Shown piece by piece: positions 36,715-45,553 of a DNA stretch of 64,000 nucleotides; the first letter of the stretch is position 1, and every line of letters starts with the position of its first letter. The position numbers and the translations under genes were made by a program. The notes under the pieces were generated by a model that was given only the letters and a program-made list of their open reading frames with translations, did no database searches and was not told the DNA's origin. Source of the DNA: Saprospiraceae bacterium (GTDB lineage: Bacteria; Bacteroidota; Bacteroidia; Chitinophagales; Saprospiraceae); contig JADJVN010000002.1 of the NCBI GenBank assembly GCA_016710585.1, positions 316,118 through 380,117 on the forward strand. The letters are read 5' to 3'.

Positions 36715-36957
36715 ATGGTATCTAACAAATTATTGATGGATAGGATTACAATGGATCCGAATATTTGTCATGGCAAACCAACAGTTCGTGGTCTTAGAAA
36801 TACTGTTCAATCAATCTTAGAATTATTAGCTTCAGAAATGTCTCAAGAAGAAATATTGGCAGATTATGAAGATTTGGAGGCAGATGACTTAAAGGCTTGT
36901 CTATTATTTGCAGCAAAAATTTCAGAAGTAAAAAGTATTAGCCCTTTAGTTGCATGA
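36715..36957 (+). CDS. DUF433-family antitoxin
   Basis: About 80 aa from the ATG at 36715 (an earlier ATG at 36697 and later ones at 36736 and 36751 are possible). RITMDPNICHGKPTVRGLR and the helix-turn-helix-like EMSQEEILADYEDLEADDLKACL block define DUF433. These are antitoxin components that neutralise DUF5615 PIN-like toxins. The stop overlaps the toxin ATG by 4 bp (ATGA), as in an intact operon, but the toxin is broken. Confidence 0.85.
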   Translation: MVSNKLLMDRITMDPNICHGKPTVRGLRNTVQSILELLASEMSQEEILADYEDLEADDLKACLLFAAKISEVKSISPLVA

Positions 36958-37306
36958 GGTTTTTAGTTGATGCTCAATTGCCCAAAAAACTTTCAAGGTT
37001 ATTGAACGAAAAGGGATTTGAGTCAATTCATACAATTGACTTGCCAAATGGAAATAAAACAACCGATGCTGAGATTATTGAATTGTCTCTAAAGTTTAAT
37101 TAAATAGTTGTTACCAAAGATGTCGATTTTTGGATATTTTTAGACAAAAAGCGGACCCTTATAAATTAATATACTTAACTGTTGGGAATATTTCAACCCA
37201 AGATTTAATTAGTTTGTTTGATTATAATTTAGTAATTATTATTAAAAAAATTAAAGAATTTCATGTTGTTGAAATTAATCGTATCAATATTATTTCGATT
37301 ACTTAA
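36954..37306 (+). pseudogene. Broken DUF5615 (PIN-like) toxin
   Basis: It starts MRFLVDAQLPKKLSRLL, typical of DUF5615 (the LVDAQLP Asp). It meets an in-frame TAA after ELSLKFN, and then continues IVVTKDVDFW, the second conserved block. A one-base shift in the T5 run at 37137-37141 leads to RQKADPYKLIYLTVGN and the rest of the family's C-terminus, ending at TAA 37304-37306. So there is one nonsense change (CAA to TAA would fit) and one indel. Loss of the toxin with the antitoxin kept is a common decay path. Confidence 0.75.
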
Positions 37307-37316
37307 AGTTTTAAAT

Positions 37317-37335
37317 GTTGCAATCTGCAACCAAC
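37317..37335. repeat. Degenerate REP right-arm hairpin
   Basis: GTTGCAATCTGCAACCAAC, two mismatches over 19 nt to the right-arm hairpin end at 36637-36655. It marks the right edge of the REP-rich island, just before the malic enzyme gene. Confidence 0.5.
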
Positions 37336-37349
37336 AGGAGTCGAATCAA

Positions 37350-38576
37350 TCAACATAAATTTTTCACCGCTTTTGCTACTGCTATAGCTACAGATTCATC
37401 TAAAGCATGTGGGATGATCTGATCATATCGGACATCTTTTACACACGATGCTATAGCCTCTGCAGCTGCAAATTTCATTGCAAGAGTAATCCTGCTTGCC
37501 TTTCCTTGCATAGCGCCTAGGAATATTCCCGGAAAGGCGAGGACATTATTGACTTGATTAGGAAAATCACTTCGGCCAGTTCCGACCACCAGAGCGCCAC
37601 CTTTGTAGGCCTCCTCGGGCATGATTTCAGGAGTTGGATTGGCAAGAGCTAGGATCATTGGATCTTTTGCCATGGTCTTGATATCTTCGGTTTTGAGCAA
37701 GTCTGCTTTACTTACACCAATGAATATGTCTGCACCATACAATGCATCAAATAAGTCTCCAACCATATCATAATGGTTGGTATGTTCCAATAATTTAAGT
37801 TTGACTGGATTCAAATCTTTTCTTGCTTCATGAATGATGCCTTTCGTATCTGTCATGATGATATCTTTCACAAGTTTTTGATTTGGGGTATTGGCATCTT
37901 TCTTTGATAGGTATTTTGCTATCGTGATTCCTGCAGCTCCAGCGCCATTGATGACCAATCTCAAATCTTCAAATTTCTTCCCTGTGAGTTTACAAAAATT
38001 CATCATAGCTGCAAGGACTACGATGGCAGTGCCATGCTGATCATCGTGAAATACAGGTATGCCAATATCTTGAAGTCTCTCCTCTATCTCAAAGCAACGT
38101 GGTGAAGATATATCTTCAAGATTGATGCCACCAAAGACTGGGGAAATGTTTTTTACTATATTGATGATCTCTTCTGTGTCTTGAGTCTCTACACAGATGG
38201 GAAATGCATTGATTCCTGCAAATCGCTTGAATAACATTGCTTTGCCTTCCATTACAGGGATTGCTGCCTTTGCTCCTATGTTCCCTAATCCTAATACAGC
38301 GGAGCCATCACTAAATATAGCGACTGTGTTTCTTTTTATAGTGAGGTCGTATACTTTGGACGGGTCTTTGGCTATTTCAAGACAAGGAGCAGCCACACCT
38401 GGAGAATAGGCTAAGGACAAATGATCACTTGTAGTCAAAGGAAGCTTGTTCTCTACACTAATCTTGCCTCCTACTTCATAATGCATTTCAAGGGATCTTG
38501 AGAATAAATCAGCCATGTCAAATCGATTTAAATATAATTGGTTGGCAAACATACAATTTTCTTTTTCAAAGCTCAA
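37350..38576 (-). CDS. NAD(P)-dependent malic enzyme, short form
   Basis: 408 aa. It oxidatively decarboxylates malate to pyruvate. Motifs: LAYSPGVAAPC, GSAVLGLGNIGAKAAIPVMEGK (metal and substrate region), PVFHDDQHGTAIV, nucleotide-binding VINGAGAAGITIA, ANPTPEI, and VGTGRSDFPNQVNNVLAFPGIF. It lacks the phosphotransacetylase-like C-terminal domain of the 750-aa MaeB type. The start could be any of Met1, Met9 or Met21 (MADLFSRSLEMH). It lies 90 nt downstream of pcm on the same strand. Confidence 0.92.
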   Translation of the reverse strand: MSFEKENCMFANQLYLNRFDMADLFSRSLEMHYEVGGKISVENKLPLTTSDHLSLAYSPGVAAPCLEIAKDPSKVYDLTIKRNTVAIFSDGSAVLGLGNIGAKAAIPVMEGKAMLFKRFAGINAFPICVETQDTEEIINIVKNISPVFGGINLEDISSPRCFEIEERLQDIGIPVFHDDQHGTAIVVLAAMMNFCKLTGKKFEDLRLVINGAGAAGITIAKYLSKKDANTPNQKLVKDIIMTDTKGIIHEARKDLNPVKLKLLEHTNHYDMVGDLFDALYGADIFIGVSKADLLKTEDIKTMAKDPMILALANPTPEIMPEEAYKGGALVVGTGRSDFPNQVNNVLAFPGIFLGAMQGKASRITLAMKFAAAEAIASCVKDVRYDQIIPHALDESVAIAVAKAVKNLC

Positions 38577-38666
38577 AAAGAATTCTCAAAGCCTAACAAA
38601 TAAGGAATTTTACAGTGAAAATGAGGTTTATAAATAGGGGATCAAACTTATTTAATTTAAGATTAG

Positions 38667-39308
38667 TTAAACCATACCTTGTAGCATCGGAACAAATCGA
38701 TAATGCCCAAAAGTTTCTTTCTTTAATTTTCCATCTTCCTGTTTGGTAATCCGATGCATGATCTGATCATTACCAGCGCCAATAGGGATGACTATTTTTC
38801 CATTGATCGCCAATTGGTCTAGGAGTGGAACAGGGAGGTCTGGTGCTGCGGCAGTGACCAAGATGCGATCAAAAGGCGCAAAGCGTGGTAAGCCTACAAA
38901 GCCATCACCATAAAATGTTCTCACCCCTGTATAGCCTATTTTGTTTAATCTGTGGGCTGTTTTGTCATGTAGGTGCTTGTGTCGCTCTATCGAATACACT
39001 TTCACTCCCATTTCCACAAGGACACAGGCTTGATATCCAGAGCCTAATCCTATTTCCAAAACTTTTTGCTTTGCTGTAAGATCAAGAAGACTGGTTTGCA
39101 TCGCCACAGTATAGGGTTGGGATATGGTTTGTTCACAGTCGATAGGGAATGCATTGTCTTTATACGCCCATTCTTCAAATGCTTTCTCCAAAAATAAATG
39201 TCTCGGCACCCTTCTTATTGCTTCAAGCACAGGAAGGTCTTTTATTCCTTTCCACATGAGTTCATCAATAAGTTGATTTCTCAATCCTTTATGCCGATAG
39301 CTGTCCAA
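38667..39308 (-). CDS. pcm: Protein-L-isoaspartate O-methyltransferase
   Basis: 213 aa. It repairs isoaspartyl damage in proteins using SAM. Motifs: AIRRVPRHLFLEKAFEEWAY near the N-terminus, AFPIDCEQTISQPYTVA, the SAM loop VLEIGLGSGYQACVL and FDRILVTAAAPDLP. Normal length. A perfect -7 box on the minus strand lies 15 nt upstream. Confidence 0.95.
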   Translation of the reverse strand: MDSYRHKGLRNQLIDELMWKGIKDLPVLEAIRRVPRHLFLEKAFEEWAYKDNAFPIDCEQTISQPYTVAMQTSLLDLTAKQKVLEIGLGSGYQACVLVEMGVKVYSIERHKHLHDKTAHRLNKIGYTGVRTFYGDGFVGLPRFAPFDRILVTAAAPDLPVPLLDQLAINGKIVIPIGAGNDQIMHRITKQEDGKLKKETFGHYRFVPMLQGMV

Positions 39309-39322
39309 AAATTTAATTTTTG

Positions 39323-39330
39323 CAAATATA
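39323..39330 (-). promoter_or_regulatory. -7 element of pcm
   Basis: Minus strand TATATTTG, perfect TAnnTTTG, with TTCG 21 nt further upstream as a near -33 box. Confidence 0.55.
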
Positions 39331-39383
39331 TGAATTTTTATAATATGTAATCGAACTATATTTTCGAATTTGGAAATTCGTCG

Positions 39384-39391
39384 TAAGTTTG
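39384..39391 (+). promoter_or_regulatory. -7 element of the phosphohexomutase gene
   Basis: TAAGTTTG, perfect TAnnTTTG, 14 nt before the ATG at 39406. A small palindrome CGAATTT-GG-AAATTCG (39365-39380) lies just upstream, between the divergent promoters. Confidence 0.5.
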
Positions 39392-39405
39392 TGCGCGATT
39401 AAGAT

Positions 39406-40797
39406 ATGAATATGGATCAAATTAAATTTGGAACGGACGGATGGCGCGCCATCATTGCGGATACCTACACTGTGGAGAATGTGAGACGTGTGGCTCAAGG
39501 CACGGCACTATGGATGCAGCAGAAGCAGATGAAGTCCATCGTGATTGGACATGACTGTCGATTTGGAGGAAAATTGTTTGTCGATGAAGCTGTAAAAGTA
39601 TTTGCAGCAAATAAAATCAGATGTCATTACGCTTTAGGATTTGTAAGTACACCAATGGTTTCATTAGGGGTATTGCATTGCAAAGCTGATATGGGAGTCG
39701 TGATTACCGCAAGTCATAATCCACCAGATTATAATGGATTTAAACTGAAATCATCCTACGGAGGTCCGACGATTCCTGCAGATATAGCAGAGATTGAAAA
39801 ATTGATTCCATCTACAAAAGTTTCTGTCGAAGAGCCAGGTGATTCAAATCAATTAGTTCATCAAATCGATCTTGAAGAAATCTATTATCAACATGTCATT
39901 TCTAATTTTAATTTGAAAATCATCCAGGAAAAAACGTCTGTTGCCTATGATGCCATGTATGGTGCTGGACAACGAATCATGAATAGATTATTTCCAAATT
40001 TAAAATCGTTTCACAGTGAATGGAATCCTGGATTTCAAAATACGGCACCAGAACCCATCACAAAAAATTTAGGAGAAATAATTCAATTTTTACAAAAGAA
40101 ACCCAATCAATATACAGCCATTGCAACAGATGGAGATGCAGATAGAATCTGCATGTTAGATCCAATGGGGAACATGGTGGACTCTCATCAAATTCTTTTA
40201 TTGTTAGTGCACTATTTAGCAGGCCATAAAAAGATGAGAGGGAAAATCGTAGTGAGTTTTTCAGTGACCAATAAATTGAAAAAACTGGCAGATTATTATG
40301 GTTTGGAATTGGTCGTGACACAGATAGGGTTTAAGTATATCGCAGAGTATATGATCAAGGAGGATGTGCTAGTCGCTGGTGAAGAATCGGGAGGACTAGC
40401 TATCAAAGGACATATCCCTGAGAGAGATGGTGTGTGGATAGGTTTGACAATTTTAGAATTCATGGGTATTACTGGTAAGTCAATTAGCGAGTTAATAGCT
40501 GAAGTATATCAGATCACTGGCGCTTTTGCTTATGATAGATTGGATTTGCATCTCAATGAAAATAAGATGCAAGAAATAAAGGAAAAATTAAACTCTCAGA
40601 CTATTCAAAAATGGGGCAAATTTGATGTCATTAATTTTGAGAATTTGGATGGGCAAAAATACTATTTTAATGATGATGCTTGGTTGATGTTTAGAGCATC
40701 AGGTACAGAGCCAGTGCTTCGCATTTATGCTCAATCAGAGACCATGGATGGTGTTAAAGAAATTCATGCAGCTGCAAGAGAGTTATTGGGATGTTGA
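39406..40797 (+). CDS. Phosphoglucomutase/phosphomannomutase family protein
   Basis: 463 aa alpha-D-phosphohexomutase. N-terminal FGTDGWRAII, phosphoserine loop TASHNPPDYNGFK (Ser103), metal loop DGDADR (242-247), sugar-specificity loop GEESGGLAIKGHIPERDG and C-terminal phosphate-binding RASGTEPVLRIY. It interconverts hexose-1- and hexose-6-phosphates for envelope sugars or glycogen. Specificity between glucose and mannose cannot be decided. Divergent from pcm. Confidence 0.92.
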   Translation: MNMDQIKFGTDGWRAIIADTYTVENVRRVAQGTALWMQQKQMKSIVIGHDCRFGGKLFVDEAVKVFAANKIRCHYALGFVSTPMVSLGVLHCKADMGVVITASHNPPDYNGFKLKSSYGGPTIPADIAEIEKLIPSTKVSVEEPGDSNQLVHQIDLEEIYYQHVISNFNLKIIQEKTSVAYDAMYGAGQRIMNRLFPNLKSFHSEWNPGFQNTAPEPITKNLGEIIQFLQKKPNQYTAIATDGDADRICMLDPMGNMVDSHQILLLLVHYLAGHKKMRGKIVVSFSVTNKLKKLADYYGLELVVTQIGFKYIAEYMIKEDVLVAGEESGGLAIKGHIPERDGVWIGLTILEFMGITGKSISELIAEVYQITGAFAYDRLDLHLNENKMQEIKEKLNSQTIQKWGKFDVINFENLDGQKYYFNDDAWLMFRASGTEPVLRIYAQSETMDGVKEIHAAARELLGC

Positions 40798-40814
40798 GAG
40801 ATAAAAAATGATTA

Positions 40815-41384
40815 TCAGAAAAGCGAATTTTCAATTTTAATGCCTTCTTTTCGCAATAAGAATTTTTTTAACTCGATTCCCCATTTATAATTCTTCAAGC
40901 TGCCATCTTTGCCGATGATTCTATGGCAAGGGAGAAGGATCGCGATGGGATTTTGACCTATTGAATTGCCTATAGCTCGGTCGCCATTTTTTATTTGAAG
41001 TTTTGTTGCGATGTTGCTATAAGTTATTGTTTTTCCATGTTCGATTTCTAGTAGTGATGCCCAGATTTTGTTTTGAAATTCAGTTCCTGTAAGTATTATG
41101 CTTTGATTGAATTTATAAGCAGGATTATCCATTTTATTCAATACTTCTATAAAATTATTTTTCAGCTCCTGTTCGATTAATTGACTTTTTGGAAAATCTT
41201 TTTTTGCAAGAGTAAGCAACTCTGGAGTTGTGTTGGCCAATTGGATGGTGCATAGAACATTATTGTGAAATCCTATGAGACATTTCCATTGAAAAAAATG
41301 AGAAATACAATATTCGATTTCAATTGGATTTTTATTGAACTCATTTTGAATATTGACTTCGATCATGAATTGGTATTTTGCCAT
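40815..41384 (-). CDS. ogt: Methylated-DNA-[protein]-cysteine S-methyltransferase
   Basis: 189 aa. Direct repair of O6-alkylguanine by irreversible transfer to the cysteine of ILLPCHRIIG (Cys153). Also GTEFQNKIWASLLEIEHGKT, the DNA-binding YSNIATKL, RAIGNSIGQNP and a final NYKWGIELKKFLL. N-terminal extension of the Ogt/AdaB type, without the Ada metal-binding domain. Convergent with the mutase gene, 17 nt apart. Confidence 0.92.
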   Translation of the reverse strand: MAKYQFMIEVNIQNEFNKNPIEIEYCISHFFQWKCLIGFHNNVLCTIQLANTTPELLTLAKKDFPKSQLIEQELKNNFIEVLNKMDNPAYKFNQSIILTGTEFQNKIWASLLEIEHGKTITYSNIATKLQIKNGDRAIGNSIGQNPIAILLPCHRIIGKDGSLKNYKWGIELKKFLLRKEGIKIENSLF

Positions 41385-41430
41385 AAAAATAGACTTTATT
41401 TTTTATTAAATCGAATAAGATGTTTAGCAG

Positions 41431-41438
41431 TATCTTTG
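41431..41438 (+). promoter_or_regulatory. -7 element of uvrA
   Basis: TATCTTTG, perfect TAnnTTTG, only 10 nt before the uvrA ATG at 41449, so the transcript would be almost leaderless from that codon. Confidence 0.55.
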
Positions 41439-41448
41439 TTTCTTTTTT

Positions 41449-44282
41449 ATGGAATTAAATCAAATGGTAGAAGAGCAGGAGTTTATTGAAGTGATTGGGG
41501 CTAAAGAGCATAATCTCAAGAAAATTTCAATGAAAATTCCTAGGAATAAATTGGTCGTCATCACTGGTATTTCCGGAAGTGGAAAATCTTCATTGGCATT
41601 TGGAACCATCTATGCAGAAGGCCAAAGGAGATATATGGAGACATTCTCTCACTATGCTCGTCAGTTCATTGGCAATATCGAAAGACCAGATGTAGAGAAG
41701 ATCGATGGATTAAGTCCGGTGATCTCTATCGAGCAGAAGACAACTGGTTGGAATCCACGTTCTACCGTAGGGACCATCACTGAGATATACGATTTGTTTC
41801 GATTGATTTATGCAAGAGCAGCTGATGCATATTCTCATCATACTGGCAAAAAATGGTCAGGTATTCAGAAGATCAAATGATCAGCTTGATATTGCAACAT
41901 TATAAAGATAAGCATATCACGATTCTTGCACCTGTAGTGCGGTCACGAAAAGGACATTATAGAGAGTTGTTCGATCAAGTGCGTAAACAAGGATTCAATA
42001 AAATAAGAATAGATGGCGAGATAGTAGATATTAAACCAGGAATGCAGGTGGATCGATTTAAGATACATGATATCGAAGTTGTGATAGATCGCATCATGGT
42101 GCATCCCGACAAAGAAGATCGATTGATATATAGTATTCAGACTGCTTTGAAGATGGGAAATGATGTTGTCTTCATTTACCTTCAAGATGAAAATATAATA
42201 TCACCATTTTCAAAGAAACTCATGGATGAGACCACAGGATTATCCTATGATGAACCATCTCCAAATTCATTTTCATTTAATTCACCTTACGGCGCTTGTC
42301 CTCATTGTAAAGGAATCGGAAGTGTGAATGAAGTGGATTTGAAGCAAGTTATTCCAAATGATAATTTAACTATCAAAGAAGGAGGGATTGTTCCCTTGGG
42401 AGAGGCACGAGATACTTATACGTTCAAACAATTAGAGCAGATCGCTACTAAATATAAATTTACATTCGATACTCCTATTAAGAAAATACCAAAGAAAGGA
42501 TTGGAAGTCATTCTTTATGGTGGTGATAGTTTTACATTCAATGCGACTTGGTATGACCCACAATATCATCTTGGGACAGATGGAGTATTCAATATGTTGA
42601 AGCGATGGTATCAAGATTCGAGTTCTGAAAAAATTAGAAAATTTGCAGAGGATTTTATGATCATCGACACCTGCAAAGAATGTAAGGGGACACGATTAAA
42701 AAAAGAAAGTCTGTATTTTAAAATTGATGAAAAAACGATTGCTGATTTAGCCAATATGGATATTTCAGATTTATCACAATGGCTAGAAAATATTGAATCG
42801 AGAATTAGCACAAGACAAGCAAGTATTGGGAAAGATATATTTAAAGAAATACGAGCAAGAGTCAGTTTTTTGCTCTATGTTGGATTGGATTATTTGAGTC
42901 TCAATAGAACTGCTGTAAGTTTATCTGGGGGAGAATCACAGCGGACACGACTGGCAACACAAATAGGTTCACAGCTCACTGGGATCACTTATATTCTCGA
43001 TGAACCTTCAATAGGATTGCATCAACGTGACAATCATCGATTGATTAAATCTTTGCATGAATTATCCGGTATTGGAAATACAGTCCTTGTCGTAGAACAT
43101 GATAAAGACATCATGTTGGCTTCAGATTATATCATCGATCTTGGTCCAGGGGCAGGTAAACATGGAGGAGATCTTGTAGCTCAAGGGACTCCAGAAGAGT
43201 TTTTAAAATTGGATTCTATCACTGCAGCGTATTTGAGTGGAAGAAAGAATATAGATATCCCAAAACAAAGGAGAAAAGGAAATGGATTGTTTCTTTCTAT
43301 CTATGGTGCTACTGGAAATAATCTTAAGAATATTAGTGTAAAATTTCCATTGGGAACTTTTATTTGTGTTACAGGAGTATCGGGAAGTGGAAAATCAAGT
43401 TTGATTAATGAAACACTGTATCCGATATTGCGAGAATATTTTTATAACAGTCTGAAAAAGCCTTTGAACTATGATCGCATTGAAGGCATAGAACATTTAG
43501 ATAAAGTGATTGAGATAGACCAAGATCCTATAGGAAGAACGCCGAGATCAAATCCAGCCACTTATACTAATGTCTTTACAGATATTCGGAATTTATTTAC
43601 TGGATTACCAGAATCAAAAATTAGAGGATACAAATCTGGTCGTTTTTCATTTAATGTCAAAGGAGGGCGATGTGAGACCTGCGAAGGAGGAGGAATGCGA
43701 TTGATTGAAATGAATTTCTTACCAGACGTTCATGTTCAATGTGAATCTTGTTTTGGGAAGCGCTATAATAGAGAGACGCTAGAGATTTTATACAAGGGAA
43801 AATCAATAGGAGATGTACTAGAAATGACTGTTGAAGAGGCTTGTGATTTTTTTGAAAATATTCCCAATATTTATAGAAGATTAAAGACTCTGAAAGATGT
43901 AGGATTGTCATATATCACATTGGGTCAACAAGCGACGACTCTATCTGGAGGTGAGGCACAGCGTGTTAAACTTGCAGAAGAACTTTCAAAAAAAGACACA
44001 GGTAAGACTTTGTATATTCTAGATGAACCGACGACTGGTTTGCATTTTTCTGATATCGTGCAGCTCATCAATGTGCTTCAAAAATTAGTAGATAGAGGAA
44101 ATACAATATTAGTGATAGAGCATAATTTGGATGTGATAAAAGTGGCAGATTACGTCCTCGATATCGGACCTGAAGGTGGAAAGAATGGTGGTGAAATATT
44201 AGGATTTGGAACACCAGAGTATATTTCAAAATTGAAAAAAAGTTTTACTGCTCCATTTTTAAAAGATGAGTTGGCGAAATGA
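41449..44282 (+). CDS. uvrA: Excinuclease ABC subunit A, split by a frameshift
   Basis: About 944 aa once joined, the usual UvrA size. UvrA is the DNA-damage-sensing ATPase of nucleotide excision repair. Frame one has Walker A GISGSGKSS and ends at 41880. Frame two begins in the overlap (41853) and continues to 44282. One extra A in the A6 run 41848-41853 joins them as HHTGKK-MVRYSEDQMISLIL. Present: first zinc module CPHCKGIG/CKECKGTR, signature LSGGESQRTRLA, second Walker A GVSGSGKSS, second zinc module CETCEGGG/CESCFGKR, LSGGEAQRVKLA and ILDEPTTGLH. Probably a sequencing slip rather than loss of repair. Confidence 0.93.
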
Positions 44283-44307
44283 TTTTTTGATTTAGGTTAG
44301 ATTTGTT

Positions 44308-44889
44308 TTACCTAATGCTGTAAAACATGGAAATAAAAAATGAGACTAATATCAATTCATCTTCAACTTCTACATGATTAACTTTACAGTCATAATCTAG
44401 GAATTCTTTGAACCTGCTGTTGTATACCTTGATTAAGTTTTTATCTTGATAATTGAGATCGCCATAACAGAAACCTGAGTCATATCTCAAGCGAAATGAA
44501 TAATTTTTATCATTGAATTGGATGATCCAATCATCTGTTGCGTCGATTTGATTTGGCCATTTGGGAGAGAAGTAAAGGTAATTTCCGTTTAGTCGCATCT
44601 CCCATTCATAGGGCTTATTATTCCATCTTTGTCGAATGCTACCAGCTTTGTCGCCAAAATTAATTTCCCACTCTTTGTCATTATCTTTTTGGAATGGCCA
44701 CCGCACTTTAAATTCTCCTTCCGCAGTGAGATATTCGTCTTCGGGCCTTTTTAGAGTATCAGGATATATTTTCCACGATTGGATTCGATCATTTCCTAGA
44801 ATTATAAGCGCAGATAGATAATATATCCTTTGGGAGCTTAACTCTAAGATGCATCCAATGAATAGTATTATGCTATAAATGAATTTCAT
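44308..44889 (-). CDS. Unknown exported protein with W-rich beta repeats
   Basis: 193 aa. The N-terminal hydrophobic segment (1-20) suits a signal peptide or anchor. The middle contains about four units of 22-27 residues, each with 'W-(E/I)-(I/M/V)-x-(F/L)' and a later aromatic-Arg pair: EFKVRWPFQKDNDK, EWEINFGDKAGSIRQRW, YEWEMRLNGNYLYFSPKW, DWIIQFNDKNYSFRLRY. The ATG overlaps the stop of the DUF3127 gene by one base, so the two are coupled. No family was recognised. Confidence 0.65.
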   Translation of the reverse strand: MKFIYSIILFIGCILELSSQRIYYLSALIILGNDRIQSWKIYPDTLKRPEDEYLTAEGEFKVRWPFQKDNDKEWEINFGDKAGSIRQRWNNKPYEWEMRLNGNYLYFSPKWPNQIDATDDWIIQFNDKNYSFRLRYDSGFCYGDLNYQDKNLIKVYNSRFKEFLDYDCKVNHVEVEDELILVSFFISMFYSIR

Positions 44890-45248
44890 TAAAAGGGTAG
44901 GTCATCAAATTTTTGCTCTACAGCAAATGGATCTGGATGAGAATCTGCTGCCATAATTTGTTCTCCGGCTTTAGCACTGCTTTCACCAGCTTTTTCTACT
45001 TTCCATGCCTGAAGGTTGGTGAAATATTTATCTTGCCATTCTCTTCCTCTTAGATCAAAATGTACAGTCATTTTTTCTTGTTCGGCGTAAGCATCGATAG
45101 CACCACAGCGATCTTGAACCAATTGAAATTTAATATATTGTGGATATTGTTCTTCTGTGACGATCACGAATTCTCTGGTCATGAATTTGCCAGATTTATT
45201 CTCTGCATCATACTTTTTTACCAATTTTCCTGATATTTGAAAGCTCAT
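44889..45248 (-). CDS. DUF3127-domain protein
   Basis: 119 aa from the ATG at 45246-45248 (MSFQISGKLVKKYD); the longer open frame to 45383 runs through the terminator and is not used. KSGKFMTREFVIVTEEQYPQYIKFQLVQ and VHFDLRGREW are typical of DUF3127, a Bacteroidota protein of OB-fold/single-strand-binding-like character with an acidic tail ending DDLPF, as in SSB-type proteins. The tail invites comparison with SSB partner-binding tips; a DNA role is inference. Confidence 0.88.
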   Translation of the reverse strand: MSFQISGKLVKKYDAENKSGKFMTREFVIVTEEQYPQYIKFQLVQDRCGAIDAYAEQEKMTVHFDLRGREWQDKYFTNLQAWKVEKAGESSAKAGEQIMAADSHPDPFAVEQKFDDLPF

Positions 45249-45269
45249 CTTTTCTTTAATTTTAGAACG

Positions 45270-45277
45270 CAAAAGTA
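45270..45277 (-). promoter_or_regulatory. -7 element of the DUF3127 gene
   Basis: Minus strand TACTTTTG, perfect TAnnTTTG, 21 nt before the ATG. Confidence 0.5.
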
Positions 45278-45308
45278 CGACATATTCAAGAATTTTGTAT
45301 ATAAGAAT

Positions 45309-45338
45309 AAAAAAAACCCTCCCGTTCGAACAAGAGGG
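45309..45338 (-). terminator. Rho-independent terminator
   Basis: On the minus strand CCCTCTTGT TCGA ACGGGAGGG (nine pairs including two G-T) is followed by eight T. It would end transcription from the large T9SS gene before the DUF3127 promoter. Confidence 0.8.
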
Positions 45339-45492
45339 CACTGTAAATATAAAAAAACCTTGAAGCCATGTGGGATTTTGCAATTATTGCAATAGCTAAC
45401 AGATGCAAATAAACTGCAAAGGATTTATTCTTCTCCTGCAAAGCGGCATTTACTGCCATTTTGCCAAATATAATTTTCTTGATAATTTATGG

Positions 45493-45546
45493 ATTTGCAG
45501 ATGAAATTCTAGCTATAAGCTTTTCGAACGAATTTCATCTGCAAAT
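45493..45546. repeat. 17-bp perfect inverted repeat after the large T9SS gene
   Basis: ATTTGCAGATGAAATTC (45493-45509) and its exact complement at 45530-45546 enclose a 20-nt loop. It starts 7 nt after the T9SS gene's stop codon and has no T-tract, so it looks like an mRNA 3'-end structure or a small repeat element. Confidence 0.7.
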
Positions 45547-45553
45547 ATTTGAT

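Noticed and set aside
45249..45383. N-terminal extension of the DUF3127 frame
   Set aside because: It would translate through the terminator hairpin and the -7 box; the family starts at MSFQISGKL.
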